DNA of 64,000 nucleotides, taken from NCBI GenBank assembly GCA_037176845.1, contig JAYKXP010000092.1:62001-126000 (forward strand). The letters run 5' to 3'. Positions 1 to 11,073 of this stretch are shown here, one piece after another (the first letter of the stretch is position 1; each line of letters opens with the position of its first letter). The notes below the pieces were generated by a model. It made no database searches. It had not been told where the DNA came from and saw only the letters and a program-made list of their open reading frames with translations. Position numbers and translations under genes: made by a program. This stretch comes from Paramarasmius palmivorus. Its lineage: Eukaryota; Basidiomycota; Agaricomycetes; Agaricales; Marasmiaceae.

Positions 1-91
1 TGGAATGAGTCCAGGCAAAGGAAGCCCCGGCCATCCATTCCAATGACAGCTATTGGATTGTCCATAGATCATTCCAATGCCCCTACACGGA

Positions 92-601
92 CTATTGATC
101 TTCCAGTTCCCATTGACAGAGAGCAGCATAGATGCATCGATGGTATTCAAGAGGGAGCTTGAAAAGCTCCTCTGCACATCGGCATTGAAAATCGTCCTGT
201 CGTATGTCAGACATTGGGTAGCATCTTGATACGAAGTTACTGACCAAGTCGACCCGCAACAGGCTACCAAAACTCTCCAGACCGATGTCTCTTTCTATCC
301 GAAGTAGGTGTACACACCCGGTATCCGAACATATCCACTCCTCGTCGATGGTATCGATGTTGTCTATCCCTTCCGTCTTGCGATATTCAGCAATCAGCAT
401 GAACAACGCTGCTTGGCGTGTGTCCTGCCACTGCAACCAATCAGGAACCCGAGCAACGACAGTACAAGCAGATATCTCAGCGAGTGCACGGTCTGTACAG
501 CTGTGATCATCGCAATGATGGGGGACATCTGGAACTTGATACCTCACTATGTAGCGGTATATAGCTCGGGTAGTCAAATAGCTCGGGTAGCTACCCCCCA
601 T
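92..601 (-). CDS. hypothetical protein, 169 aa, single exon
   Basis: I do not recognise this protein. The reading frame is open for 169 codons, acidic and Cys-containing, with composition like a real protein in its C-terminal two thirds. No signal peptide, membrane segment or known motif is visible. The first codons lie inside the TACCCGAGCTAC-type repeat cluster, so the true start may be an internal Met (for example the MLIAEYRK stretch) or an upstream exon that the repeat has displaced. It may be the remnant of a longer gene interrupted by the repeat. Confidence is low to moderate because only the open frame and composition support it. Confidence 0.4.
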   Translation of the reverse strand: MGGSYPSYLTTRAIYRYIVRYQVPDVPHHCDDHSCTDRALAEISACTVVARVPDWLQWQDTRQAALFMLIAEYRKTEGIDNIDTIDEEWICSDTGCVHLLRIERDIGLESFGSLLRVDLVSNFVSRCYPMSDIRQDDFQCRCAEELFKLPLEYHRCIYAALCQWELEDQ

Positions 602-1500
602 CTACGTAGCACGGTCCCGGTCTACGAGGTGCTACATGGTGCTACATAGCGAGCATTTTTTGATGTTATCAGAAACCAGGTACCCAAAATGACAATGCGT
701 GAGCCAATGAAATCTTCTCGATATAGTGGTATGGTCGTCGTTTCTTGCTGCCTTGCGACCAGTTGCCGTTCTATGCTATGGTCAATTGAGCTGCATTTTC
801 ATTCATTGCAACACACGTTCTTTAACTATCAACAAGTGTACTTTGTTATACGCCAACAAACTGAACTACGAGATATGATGCAGGACTCCATCACTGCTAG
901 TGCGCGTGTCCAATGGTTGGAATGTGAGACTGGTGCTTCGAATCCATAGATGTCTTCAATATGCGGCAGTTGGTGTTCTTGAATTGTTTCCTGACCGTCG
1001 AGGGAGCTATCGGTGTCCTCAAGGCGTCCTAATATATGGAGTCAGCCGAAAAGGAACACGAAGAAGAGAAGCGTCGACGGCCACGCACCTTGACGATCCC
1101 CACTGACAATCACGATATCATCTTCGTTCCTAAGCCTCTTGATGCCCTGTCCTTGCGCAAAAAAACCTTGAGCCATTGACGTCGGAGGGAAGATTGGTTG
1201 ACGGTCTGAGCTGAAAAAAAGCTAAGTCAAACTTGAGTGTACATGGCTAAAGTGAAAACAGTTAAGATTCAACTTGTATACTTCTCTCGAAAAGTAGAAT
1301 ACGCACAAGACTTGCAATATTGTACCCTGGGCATGGATGGTTTCGAACGCAAAGGTGTTGATTGACGTAAGGAAAATCCCCGTTTCTCAGGCGCCGCATG
1401 GTACTCTTTGGCCAGTAGCTCGGGTAGTACGGAGGTAGCTCGGACGTAGCACTTTTGTTCTACCAGGCTCTACCCGAGCTACATAGTGGGAGCTCTACTA
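540..1500. repeat. two clusters of short TACCCGAGCTAC-type repeats bracketing about 0.8 kb
   Basis: The 12-mer AGCTCGGGTAGT or close variants, and GCTAC/GTAGC half-motifs, are repeated in both orientations around 560-650 and again around 1425-1495. The second cluster contains the inverted form CTACCCGAGCTAC. Between them (650-1425) I see no convincing gene. Short repeats bracketing a gene-free interval resemble the subterminal repeats of a non-autonomous DNA transposon. No clean terminal inverted repeat or target-site duplication was found, so the limits are approximate. Confidence 0.45.
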
Positions 1501-1729
1501 CTCAACAAAATACGGATTCCAGATGGAGGTTTCGGTCAACCATGTTGGGATTGGTCATGAACTTCAAAGTGTTATATTTACCTATTACAGAGTGAGACAT
1601 TGTTCTATCTCTTATGTTACTTTTCTAAACACTCTTTTTATTGTGATATAGATCACCGGGAAAAGATCCGCGGAGAGCCTGAGGATTCATGCGTCTACAG
1701 AGTAGCAAGAGAAAGAGAACAGACTACAA

Positions 1730-2414
1730 CTATGGCTCGTCCTCATCCTTGATTATCACCTCATTCTCGACTTCTTCCATCTCGACTACGTCATCCAACA
1801 AGCGCTGGAATGCTGCACGCAGAGTATTGACTGTCGTCTGCTCCCTCTGCTGCCAGAGTACTTGGATGCACTCGCGCATGTTGAACTCCACGTCTCGGCA
1901 CCAAGGAGGCCCAAGTGCATCGTAGAGGATCCGTAGAGATGTAATCTCCTCAAGAAAGCGGGGTTGTAGTGGCGGGGTGACCCATAGTGCAGTAGCACAA
2001 GGCAAATTCTGTTCGTGGTGTGTAGCAGACCAACACTGGGTGATGGTGAGCTTTGTATGGTATAATATCTTGACACGAGTGACTTACTTTGCGATAGAGA
2101 CGTCCAGCATTTTCCCATTCACCTTTTCCAGGTGAAACACGAAGTTCACTCCAGATGTGTCCAGGTCCAGCTGGAAGATCGTCAAAGCCAGCAAGGCGTG
2201 CAGCAGTCTCGATGCCCCGTGCCAAAAGCTGTGCCAGCTCAGCTCGAATTAGATGTTTTTCGAGTGGTGTTAGAAGCTGGAGTTCAATTGGGGGCACCTG
2301 AGGGCACGCGGAGGTGGAAAGAGTAGTGCGCATAACAGGAGTGGGCGGTGGAGGTATGTTGTTAGCAAGTTGAAGCTTGTTCACTCGTACTGATGCCTTT
2401 AAAAGTCCCAACAT
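1730..2414 (-). CDS. hypothetical protein, 210 aa, two exons
   Basis: Exons are 2088-2414 and 1730-2035, joined by a 52-nt GTAAGT...CCCAG intron that keeps the frame. The product is a soluble, mostly helical protein: a Pro-rich N-terminus, a helical middle with LEKHLIRAELAQLL, and an acidic tail ending in EDEDEP. No known domain was recognised. The first Met could instead be the internal one preceding RTTLSTS. The gene is divergent from the nine-exon gene starting at 2659, leaving only about 245 bp between the two start codons, so a shared promoter region is likely. Confidence 0.6.
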
Positions 2415-2658
2415 TCAATTGTATTATGCCACATTTGTTGCGAGCGAGGGTTCTGCTTGGGCCATACTGGTGTAATTGGGACCACGTATCCAGTGGCATG
2501 AATTACAGTGAAGGTATGTGGCATTCACTTGTGATGGTATACAATGGAGACTTACTTGCTCTTAAAGACGAGCATAAATCATGAAGCCACCACCAATTTT
2601 GCGCAACTCATCCCAAACTCTTCAAACACACACACCCAACTTTGTCGTCATCATCATC

Positions 2659-4949
2659 ATGAGTTTCACTCCAGAGCAAGAGACTTGGGTAAAGAACCAC
2701 CTTGAGCAAGAATACCGACCCCTCCTTCCGAAATGGGACCAATGGGAGCCTGGAAAGCCGTTCCCCAAGGATTCAACGTCTGACTGGCCTACCACTACTG
2801 CATGGCCGGCATTCAATAAAGCATTTGAACCCAAAGTTCGTACTCCAACTCTCTCTCAACACAGAGTTCTAATGTCCACTCAGCCAGCTGATCAATGGAA
2901 GAAAAAGTTTCTCGGTCGCTATCGTACCTTCAAGCATAACACGATCATGAATGGCGCCAAAGTAGTCATTGACAAGATCTCTTCTGGCCAATTCGTAGTT
3001 ACCACAGGCCAAGGCTCAGCAGTAACAACCACACCCATCCCTACTGTTCCGTTATCCAAGAAGCGGTGGAACGCCCGGCTCCCTCAACGCATCGAAAGTA
3101 CGGGACGCGACCTGTACCTAGAGGAGCATTTCGAGGCGATTAACAACAAGGTCAATGCCGAACGCAAGAGCCAAGGTCGGAAGAGTGTCAGTCACGTTGG
3201 TATGCTACAGAAAGCACAGAGGAACGCTTGGGACGCTCTGGATGAGGATGAAAAGAGGGCTTGGAATGCCAAAGCAAAGGAGCGTGCAGAGCTTCCCCCG
3301 GATCGATCTTCGTGCGTTCATATTTACCGGCAGCTGGGCCATACTGACTGAGATATCTCAAGGAACCAAGCTATGATGTTGAACATTTTGAGCAAGTTTT
3401 TGAACAATCTCCCTGGCATGGAGAAGGACCAAGTCGGCTATGCGGCTTTTACTGTGTTTATTGGATACCGAGATGAGGCCGACGTGCTGCAGACATGGAA
3501 GTGAGTACAATCAAAACCATAGTGTTCGCAAATGTTGATGGATGATAGGCTTCAATCGGCATTTCCTCAGGACAGTCCAGACTGGGTTGAAGACGGCGTC
3601 GATGAATCATGGGAAGCACATTGTGCAAAGATCCTCCCAGGTGAGTCCTCACAACCATGAAGTAGTCTGTCATGTGGTACTGACAAGAGACAGTCACTAC
3701 GCGCTTGGATGAGGTAGTTCATCAGGACGCAACAGGCCTCGTGTCTTTTCCGCAGCTTGGTGATGACATCAGTAAAGAGACACTGATGTATCATCTTCGA
3801 GAGTTCTTCAAGAGACACTGGGGTATGTCGCTATTTCTACTAGAATAGCTATGGTCTAAGACGTCAATCTTTAGAAAAAGAACGCCCAACTTGTGTTTTT
3901 GTGTGGGAGGAGTTGCTCAAATGTCCGACGGCCGAATTGCATGAAGGCTTACCACCCAACATTATCGACGCCATTGCCGGCCTGCCAAAGACATCAGCAG
4001 TCTTCAAACTCGGTGAAATCCTACCTGATGCCAAGGTTTCCTTTGTCTTCAAGTCACCGGATCATGCGCCAGTACCAGAACAAGCACCGGCAAACACTCC
4101 GAAGACGCCAGTCAAGTCAAAAGGAAAGAAACGTCTTGTGACAGACGCGGTAGACCACGCGCAGGGTGGGGATTTGTCTTCTCCAGTGTCATCACCGGAG
4201 ACTGTGGGATCTCATTCTCCGAGGAGGAAGAGAAATCCTAAGGAAGATATTGGGCTCGGAGTTAATGTGACGACGTTCTTTGACCAGTATGTGCTTTCTC
4301 GGGTCTGAGCTATTTGTCACAACTGATCTTCCAACATCAGCGTTTCCGAATCACAATCTGGAGTGCGAAATGAGGAGCCTGAGGAAGCGGGGTAGGTTTT
4401 GTAATGGCGAATGTTTCACTACTGACTCCGTTTCTAGGCCGACACCGACTGCCGATAAGGATCAAGACATTCAGGGCGTCCCGCAACAAGCAATAGCGAG
4501 GGTAGACAAGACTGCAGAGACAGAGGCAACAGACAGGGCACAAACGAGGTATGCATGTCCTTCAAGATGTCGAGATTGGAATATTGACGTTGCCGACCTT
4601 GTCCCAGCAAAGCACCGAATGTTAATCGCAAGACGAAACAGAAGGTCAATCAAGCCATTAGCGCAGGGGCCGATGAAGCGCCCGTGCCAAAGACTGCCGA
4701 AGGAAGCAAAAAGTATGTCCTATTAGTGTCCAATCCTCTCAGTATGATGACCTGACATATGGCCTTTTTAGGAGGAAGCGTGATGATGTCCAAGAGCCCA
4801 AAAGAGTCGGCCCCGAAACAAAGAGAGTTCGTCAAGGGAAGAATTGGGAGATTGTTTTAACGCCGGCTGACATGAAAGGATCACTGGAAAAAGAGCCGGA
4901 AGTTGATGTGAATGCTCCCCGCAAGACGCGTAACAGAGCAAAGAAGTAG
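2659..4949 (+). CDS. hypothetical nuclear-type protein with HMG-box-like segment, 622 aa, nine exons
   Basis: Exons: 2659-3311, 3363-3500, 3549-3640, 3694-3822, 3875-4286, 4341-4391, 4438-4548, 4608-4712 and 4772-4949; every junction is GT-AG and the sum is an exact multiple of three. The start chosen is the MSFTPEQ Met; an in-frame Met lies 78 nt upstream. Around residues 185-215 the pattern AQRNAWDALDEDEKRAWNAK resembles the second half of an HMG box. The C-terminal third is low-complexity, rich in Lys, Pro, Ser and Glu, with basic patches typical of nuclear localisation. Function is unknown. Proteins of this kind occur as expanded orphan families in mushroom genomes (inference from memory). 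Confidence 0.75.
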
Positions 4950-5449
4950 TGGGTCAATTGGAGAGCATTAAACTCGGAATCACTTGTAAATCATTGTTGT
5001 TCTTTCTGTTAGATTTGTTACTGGTAAATAATAATGTTGGGACATTTGGTTTCGGTTATTGTTGAGCCTTTCGCTCGTGAGTGACCTCGTGGAATGGATA
5101 TGTAGTGGCATCTGGCCGTATTTATTCACTCAGGGCATTGGCATGTCAGCGCGGAATCACGTGTGTTGTATGTGTGGCATTGGAATCGTTCTAGGGGGCG
5201 TGGGGACTTGAATACCTCTTTACTCTCGACCACCACCTCCTCCTGCTCCAACCCCTCTTACTGCCACCCAATGCCTGAAGTAGACAGTGGTCCCTCTCAC
5301 AGTTTCACCATCGACTCGGACTCGGACGACGCTGGAGTTGGAGTATTACGCGGGCTGGAATGTTTATCGATTATCATCGATTCCAGGTAACTTGGACTTG
5401 TCATAGGTGTAAGAACGGCATGGGTGAGTATGAGAATGATTAGTGCAGT
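4950..5449. other. intergenic, no gene seen
   Basis: About 500 bp between the nine-exon gene and the GACGCGTTGAAAC repeat region. Short open frames exist on both strands but have no recognisable features. Confidence 0.5.
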
Positions 5450-5745
5450 CAAAGGTGCGACGTCGCGTTGTGACAGAAAGCATGTCAAGTCAACCATTGA
5501 TAACGCGTTTCAACTATTTGAGTGTTGACGCATTTCAACTTTTATGTGTTGACGCGTTGAAACACTCGAGTTGCGACGTGCGTTAAAACGACAGGGATGC
5601 AAGTTTCCGAGTCGAGAGGACAGTAGTGTAGTAACGCGTTGAAACATGTGTTGCAACGGAAATATTGTATAATCATAGTAGATAGCATAGTGTTTTCGTA
5701 CATTGTGACGCGTGGCAACAATGCGTTGCAACCTCCATCCCCTAT
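5450..5745. repeat. cluster of degenerate GACGCGTTGAAAC repeats in both orientations
   Basis: At least eight variants of a 13-mer near GACGCGTTGAAAC (or its complement GTTTCAACGCGTC) occur at irregular spacing of about 20-60 bp. Examples are AACGCGTTTCAAC near 5503, GACGCGTTGAAAC near 5551, AACGCGTTGAAAC near 5633 and GACGCGTGGCAAC near 5707. The block has no other coding sense. The SMP-30-like gene on the minus strand runs into it, so it probably represents an inserted repetitive element that replaced the gene's 3' end. Confidence 0.55.
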
Positions 5746-6725
5746 GGCTCAATGTTGCGACGAAATAGCTGATATTCCTGGCGCCGTCCTGAGAAACACA
5801 CAAGACACAACTTTTCTTCCATATCGCTATCCAGAGGTTTCCTTCGGTATCCGTCACCATTCCATCTGGATGACCGTCTCGTAGATAATCCGGTAGACGC
5901 TTTGCCGTGTCTGGGGTGTCTTCTCCGGCGCTTCGGAGATCGATGAAGTCGATGCGATTGCTGAGAGTACCCGCTTCTGGATCGAATTCGTAACGTCTTA
6001 CAGTGCATCTGATAGAGTCGTTGTGATACATGAACTTGTTATCTGGAGACCATGCAATGCCGTTCGAGCCAGCAATTTCGTTATCATGAATGGAGGCTGT
6101 TCCGTCAGGGTCGTATCGCCAGAGACGTCCCTTGGGAATATATGAGTCGGTCGACTGCCCGCCTAGGCAAGCAAAGTCAAGCTCTCCGAACCAAAATCGT
6201 CCTTTGCAGTCGACAGCGCCATCGTTGAATCTGACTTGCTCTTTGAGTGATGCTGGTAAGAGCTCTTCGGAACGTCAGCTAAAGGACACTGTGGTAGTGG
6301 AGGTAAAACTCACCTTTGAGCACTCGTATCTCCCCGGTCTCTTCGTTGATAGAGACTACGCCTGAGGGTCCTGCACCAAAATAGTGGCCCTCCTTGTCCT
6401 CCAAAAACAATGCGACCGAAATGCTATCAGAAACCTTCAAAACGCGAGCTTGAGAGGGGTCTGCATTAAACCGAGTGACATTGGGAAGAATATGAATCTG
6501 AGACAGCATTAGGCAGAAACACTAGAAATATTGGCAACACACCTCAGGTGGATCGGATAAAGGACAAACGTAGTGCAGACTGTCATCTGCGGGACGATAC
6601 AAAGGCGCCTCCCCGAGACTACTCACGAATTCTGGAAGATAAGCTCTGGGTTTGACTGGGTCCTACATATAGATGGACTTGCCGTGGATGGGTTCTCCGA
6701 ATTCGACGATTTCGTGGCCGGTCAT
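5510..6725 (-). CDS. SMP-30/gluconolactonase/LRE-like protein, 3' end replaced by repeat sequence
   Basis: Exons 6667-6725, 6543-6621, 6314-6497 and 5510-6252 give 354 codons. Three motifs of the SMP-30/gluconolactonase six-bladed propeller family are clear: LGEAPLYRP near the start, RFNDGAVDCKGRFWFGELD mid-protein, and DGMVTDTEGNLWIAIW near residue 250. The family hydrolyses sugar lactones using a divalent metal held by Glu, Asn and Asp residues; the first Glu, the Asn and the Asp of these motifs are present. After the WIAIW motif the expected final blade is missing, and the frame continues for about 90 codons through a repeat block to a stop. The gene is therefore probably truncated, although the core is intact. 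Confidence 0.75.
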
Positions 6726-7331
6726 GGTTGTTTCGGTGAGAAAGAAGAATGGATGAGATGCTTAGTGCGACGGTGATGGAAAAGAGGAACGTGGTACAGT
6801 GACGGCGATAACTGATTTCATACTCCGAAAACCGGTGCGGCCGGAAGAATCTTCTTGTGTGGAGGAATAGATTAGAATATGAGGTCTTGAGACGTTGAGA
6901 TTGTAGGGGTTACTGGCTGTCTTATAGCAGGGTTATCCCACCGACAGTGTCCCAACAAACTTAAAGGCAACTTAAAGGACACTTACATGGTTAGGGCAGG
7001 CTTTCGGAACGCATTGCCTTTTTTGGGGCGAAATCCCCGTAGCTCATCACGTGGGATGTTCAGAAACACGATGCGTTGGCGATGCGCCTGCTTCAAGTTG
7101 ACTACCTCGAGCTCAGTTGACTTCTCTCTTCTATCAAAAGTCCGTCTAGGATCTGTCAACTTTTACATGAAGGCGTTCCAAAAGAAAGTTCTTCCTTTCA
7201 TGATCTTTACGTCGTAAACTTTATCGCTGCGGTTGCCTCGTGTCAAGAAAGAAACTGTACAAAATGCCCGTGGCTCACGTTCCAACCAAAAACCCACGTC
7301 AATACCCATCTCATCCGTCGGATATACCACC

Positions 7332-8366
7332 ATGTCTCGCTCACAGACGAGGGCCTTGCTCGCCGATGCCGCTTTGACTCGGCAGAATCGCCTTGCAACC
7401 TCAAATCAATTGGACATCTCTCCCTCAAGGAACCTATACCAGGATCACGATCATGGCGTCTTCGATAGGCTGGGTATACGCAAAGGAATCCAGGACATCC
7501 TCAATCAACATGGGGTCGGTTCTTTGAAAGTAAGTTAGATATCAAGCTCTCCCTTGATATGTGATTAATCATACTGGTAGATCTTGCACAGAATTGCAAC
7601 GAATATACTCGAGAACATTGATGATCCCGATAGCAAATTCAGAATGCTTAGAAGGAACGCTCCTGCTATCAGCGCGAAGATAGTAAAGCCATCTGGTGTA
7701 TTGCAGCTTGTTATTGATGTGCGTAGTCCAATTCACTTTACCGAGACCGAAACCAACTAATAGCATTGTTCACTCAGATGGGATTCCGAGGAAGAGTATG
7801 TATATTAATATTCGACATCCCAGTTATACTGATCGACATTATCGGCTTGCTTAGAGACAAGAAGACCATGACGAGTGGTTCATTTGGCTGCCCAAGTACA
7901 CCGATCGACTTCGATTATACGCTGAATTGCTCTCGGATGCCATCCAAGAGGTTCCTTTTCAGCGTGCTTTGAGGGACGAAGCTCTTCAGATTGCGAGAAA
8001 ACGCGAAGAAGACGAAGATAGTGTGAAGAAGGTCAGTGCCATTCGCACCTCATAATAATTATTCTCTCAGTCAATGCACTATAGGAACGACAACGCTTCA
8101 AATCAGATAGGGAAGCCGTCAGAGATCGGAATTCAAGGGAGAAGGTGCAAAGAGAAATGCGAGCGGATGCCGTGACACGAGCTGCTTCTACTGGTACCTC
8201 TACCACCGTTCCTCAGCAAACGAGGGTGAGTTGTGTTGACCTTACATGCTATCAGATTTCCTTCACTCATCCCACATATTAGCGCACGAAGAGTGCATCT
8301 AACGTGCATACATTGGATGAATTTACACAGAACTTCAGTGAAGCTAGTCTCAACTCGCGAGAATGA
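7332..8366 (+). CDS. PUB-domain protein, 251 aa
   Basis: Exons: 7332-7529, 7581-7718, 7778-7795 (an 18-nt exon), 7855-8031, 8085-8225 and 8283-8366. Residues about 65-120 fit the PUB fold: LHRIATNILENIDDPDSKFR, then NAPAISAKI and VLQLVIDMGFRGR. PUB domains bind the C-terminal tail of the p97/Cdc48 ATPase, in PNGase and UBX-type cofactors. The C-terminal half is a charged helical or coiled-coil segment rich in Arg and Glu, ending in a short polar tail. No PNGase catalytic core or UBX domain is present, so this is a small stand-alone PUB protein and probably a Cdc48 adaptor. The start was chosen at the Met with CACCATG context; an in-frame Met lies 99 nt upstream. Confidence 0.8.
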
Positions 8367-8642
8367 AAGATTTGACGATCTATTGGGTATTCCTCGTGTA
8401 TAGGTATAAGTCGTTTCTTGTTGTAGGGTATATCAATAGGTTTTCCATTGCGTTCATTGGTTTGTGATACCGTTTAAAGTGTTGGTCAAATTTGAAAGCG
8501 CGCCGGTTAACTGGAGAGTTGCGTCAATCTCCGCGATAGAATCGTGTGGTGCGTCGAGTACTTACATCTGGTTGCCCAATCTGAACGAGAACAAATATAT
8601 TCCCCACTGTGATATTCTTGATTTTAACTGCGGTGAAGGTAA

Positions 8643-9622
8643 TTAGCTTGTCAATGACGACTGCGGCGCAGGAGAACCAGAAGGAAACGCACTATCGCCA
8701 ACGGAGACGTTCACGTTTCCTACAAAGATGGTGATATTCCCTATTTCTGTGTCCACGCTGCCTGTTCCCAAGTTGATAGGTCCACCGCTAACCGTAGCTG
8801 TTGCGGTCGGATCGGGAAGTGATATCGTTGAAAGACCGCCAGATGTCTGCGCAGCGCTAGTAGTCTCATCGTCGTTTTCTTGTCTAACTATACGCTGGAA
8901 GAAACCACTGGTACTTGTAGCGGTTTGGGTGACGCTTGTTCCTGATGATACCGTCGATGTTGGAGTGGCGGTTGAGCTAGCTATCGACGTTGAAGAAGAC
9001 TAAGACAGCTGTTAGCCATGAATTTGAACAGGATAAAACTGTGATTCACTCACCAGCGCGCTGAAGGCTTGTACGGGGCTTGCTCCAGGAAGAGGAACAG
9101 ATACGATGACGGAAATATTTCCAATTGCTACATTCTCAACGCTGGAATGGTCTGAGACATCTATAATAAGCGAGGAATGGAAAAAAAAGGACGCACTCTA
9201 CACTCCCCAATGCAATAGTGACGTTTGTGACTCTGGAGTCGTTTACTTAGCTAGCGAACAGAAAGCTCTTCAGAGAACATACGTGAGATTGATGTTCCCG
9301 AGTTTTGTTGAGATATTCCCAAGGCTAAGGCCAACAGACGGGAGCTGTAGTTGTGTTGGTTATGGAAAGAAATATAAATGGCAAGTCAACACACGTTCAC
9401 ACCAACGCCGATACCTCCATCGTCATCGTCTCCATCTGCTCGACGCGCCAGACCCATCGAACGTCTCCTACATGATACGTCTTCTAGTGAATGTCGCCGG
9501 GTGAATCGTTGCGGGGATGATGGGCACTGGCATTTGTTTTCCACAGACGGTTCAGCTTCATGACCTGTCGCAAGGGCTAGCGAAAGAAGGTTAAACCCAA
9601 GGAAGAAGGATGAAAGTTTCAT
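8643..9622 (-). CDS. secreted Ser/Thr-rich protein, 256 aa, five exons
   Basis: Exons: 9395-9622, 9283-9344, 9197-9232, 9054-9141 and 8643-8999, all GT-AG and in phase. The N-terminus (MKLSSFFLGFNLLSLALATG) is a textbook signal peptide. Dibasic sites (RR around residues 42, 53 and 61) suggest Kex2-type processing. The middle carries short NVT/NIS sequons and beta-like repeats (LGNINLT, ALGSVDVENVAIGNISV). The C-terminal third is Ser/Thr-rich and likely O-glycosylated. No Cys-rich domain, catalytic motif or clear GPI signal was seen. A cell-wall or extracellular structural role is inference only. Confidence 0.7.
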
Positions 9623-10316
9623 TTGCCTGAGCGGGATTGGGAAGACTCAGGAAAAGGGAAGAGAGTTCGTGCTCTACGATTTATTGCAAGTTCGTGTGCT
9701 TCGTAACTGTAGCAACCAGTAGAATATGGTTAGGCGAAGATCGGTTCCAGTTTGTATCAAAGTCGAGAGAACCATGTGGTGAATAAATGAGAACCTCTCT
9801 TGAAGACATCATTAACGAAACTGTGTGAGTTTGGCGTGACGGTCCTTTGGCAAGCCCAAGGAAGATAATTCGCGATTGAAATTATTCTGAATTTATTCAG
9901 CTGTGCCGCAGGAGATTTTGCTTGCAGCATGGCTAGGTCCATTGCACGCAGAATGGAACGACAGCTTGAAGAGGTACCAGTGGCCAGTATTGTGTTGCTA
10001 TGTGAACGATCACAGATGCTAATCAGCGGAATTCACCTCCTGGGCATCTCGGTGTACGTTCTGGATCCATTGTCAATCGAGTTGTGCTGCCATTCAGGGG
10101 TTGTTTGGGACGAGAATGTCGCCGAAGGAAGTATCTTCTGAGAATGTTTGACGAGATGGCAGAAGTCACATAGTCGAGAGGAACGAACGAATGCTGACGC
10201 AAGAGCGTGAGAAGAAAACAAAGAATCGACGAATCGCTTAGGTACCGGACCGGGATGATGTTACCCTTCAATTGAGTTGATAAACGTATCGAGCCTGAAT
10301 ACACTAGGATATATGT
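9623..10316. other. intergenic, nothing recognised
   Basis: About 700 bp with only short, uncharacteristic open frames on both strands. The right edge is the outer end of the inverted-repeat element. Confidence 0.5.
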
Positions 10317-10878
10317 CAGCTGTTTACGAATCCCTAGCAATTTTTTGCGAAAATCAGTCCTCCTGATGGTATTTACATCCAAACAAAGAGCTCCACCCGG
10401 CCAGGGGTGCCGACCCAGCGCTTGTCTGGCGCTCGCAGCAGTCGCATTCACAGCAGCCAACCGTACATAGACTATATACCACCACCAGAGTCACAAGCTA
10501 TGATATAGGACAAAATGGACATACTATCTAGAATGTCACCGACGCTGCTCCCGTCAAAGAAGCCGATAAGAATAGGCGGCAGAGCTTCAGCGACAGAGTC
10601 GGTCAATGGCCCGGTCGGTAGGTAGCTAGTGTATAGATTTCAAGAGATAACGATTCAATTTCTGTGCCAAGGGCTGCAGTGAGATGAAGACTTCGACATG
10701 GGAGTTGGTGAGGAAATTATTGACAATGACAATCATCATTCAACTGCTTTGCAACTGCTGAAGCGCTGGACAAGCGCCGGGTCGGCGCGCCTGGCCGGGT
10801 GGAGCTCTTTGTTTGGATGTAAATACCATCAGGAGGACTGATTTTCGCAAAAAATTGCTAGGGATTCGTAAACAGCTG
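10317..10878. mobile_element. 562-bp element with ~135-bp terminal inverted repeats (MITE/foldback-like)
   Basis: The first 89 nt from 10317 (starting CAGCTGTTTACGAATCC) are identical to the reverse complement of the sequence ending at 10878. Similarity continues with mismatches to about 10452 and 10738, giving arms near 135 bp around a 285-bp unique core. The core has no credible open frame, so the element is non-autonomous. The outermost six bases, CAGCTG, are themselves palindromic. I could not identify a convincing target-site duplication. Confidence 0.75.
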
Positions 10879-11073
10879 GTAAGCGTTGTCCATGGTTTGG
10901 GAAGAGAACTGTTGTGGATTGAGCTTGATTGCAACGAGATTTATAGACAAAGCTGCTGAAACTAGGCCGCCCACGGAATTTGGTGGCAACAACTTTAACA
11001 AGAATATATTATTCATAGGTATATCTTAGCATTACGCCCTCATCATTATCGCTGATGGCTACAATTGATGATT

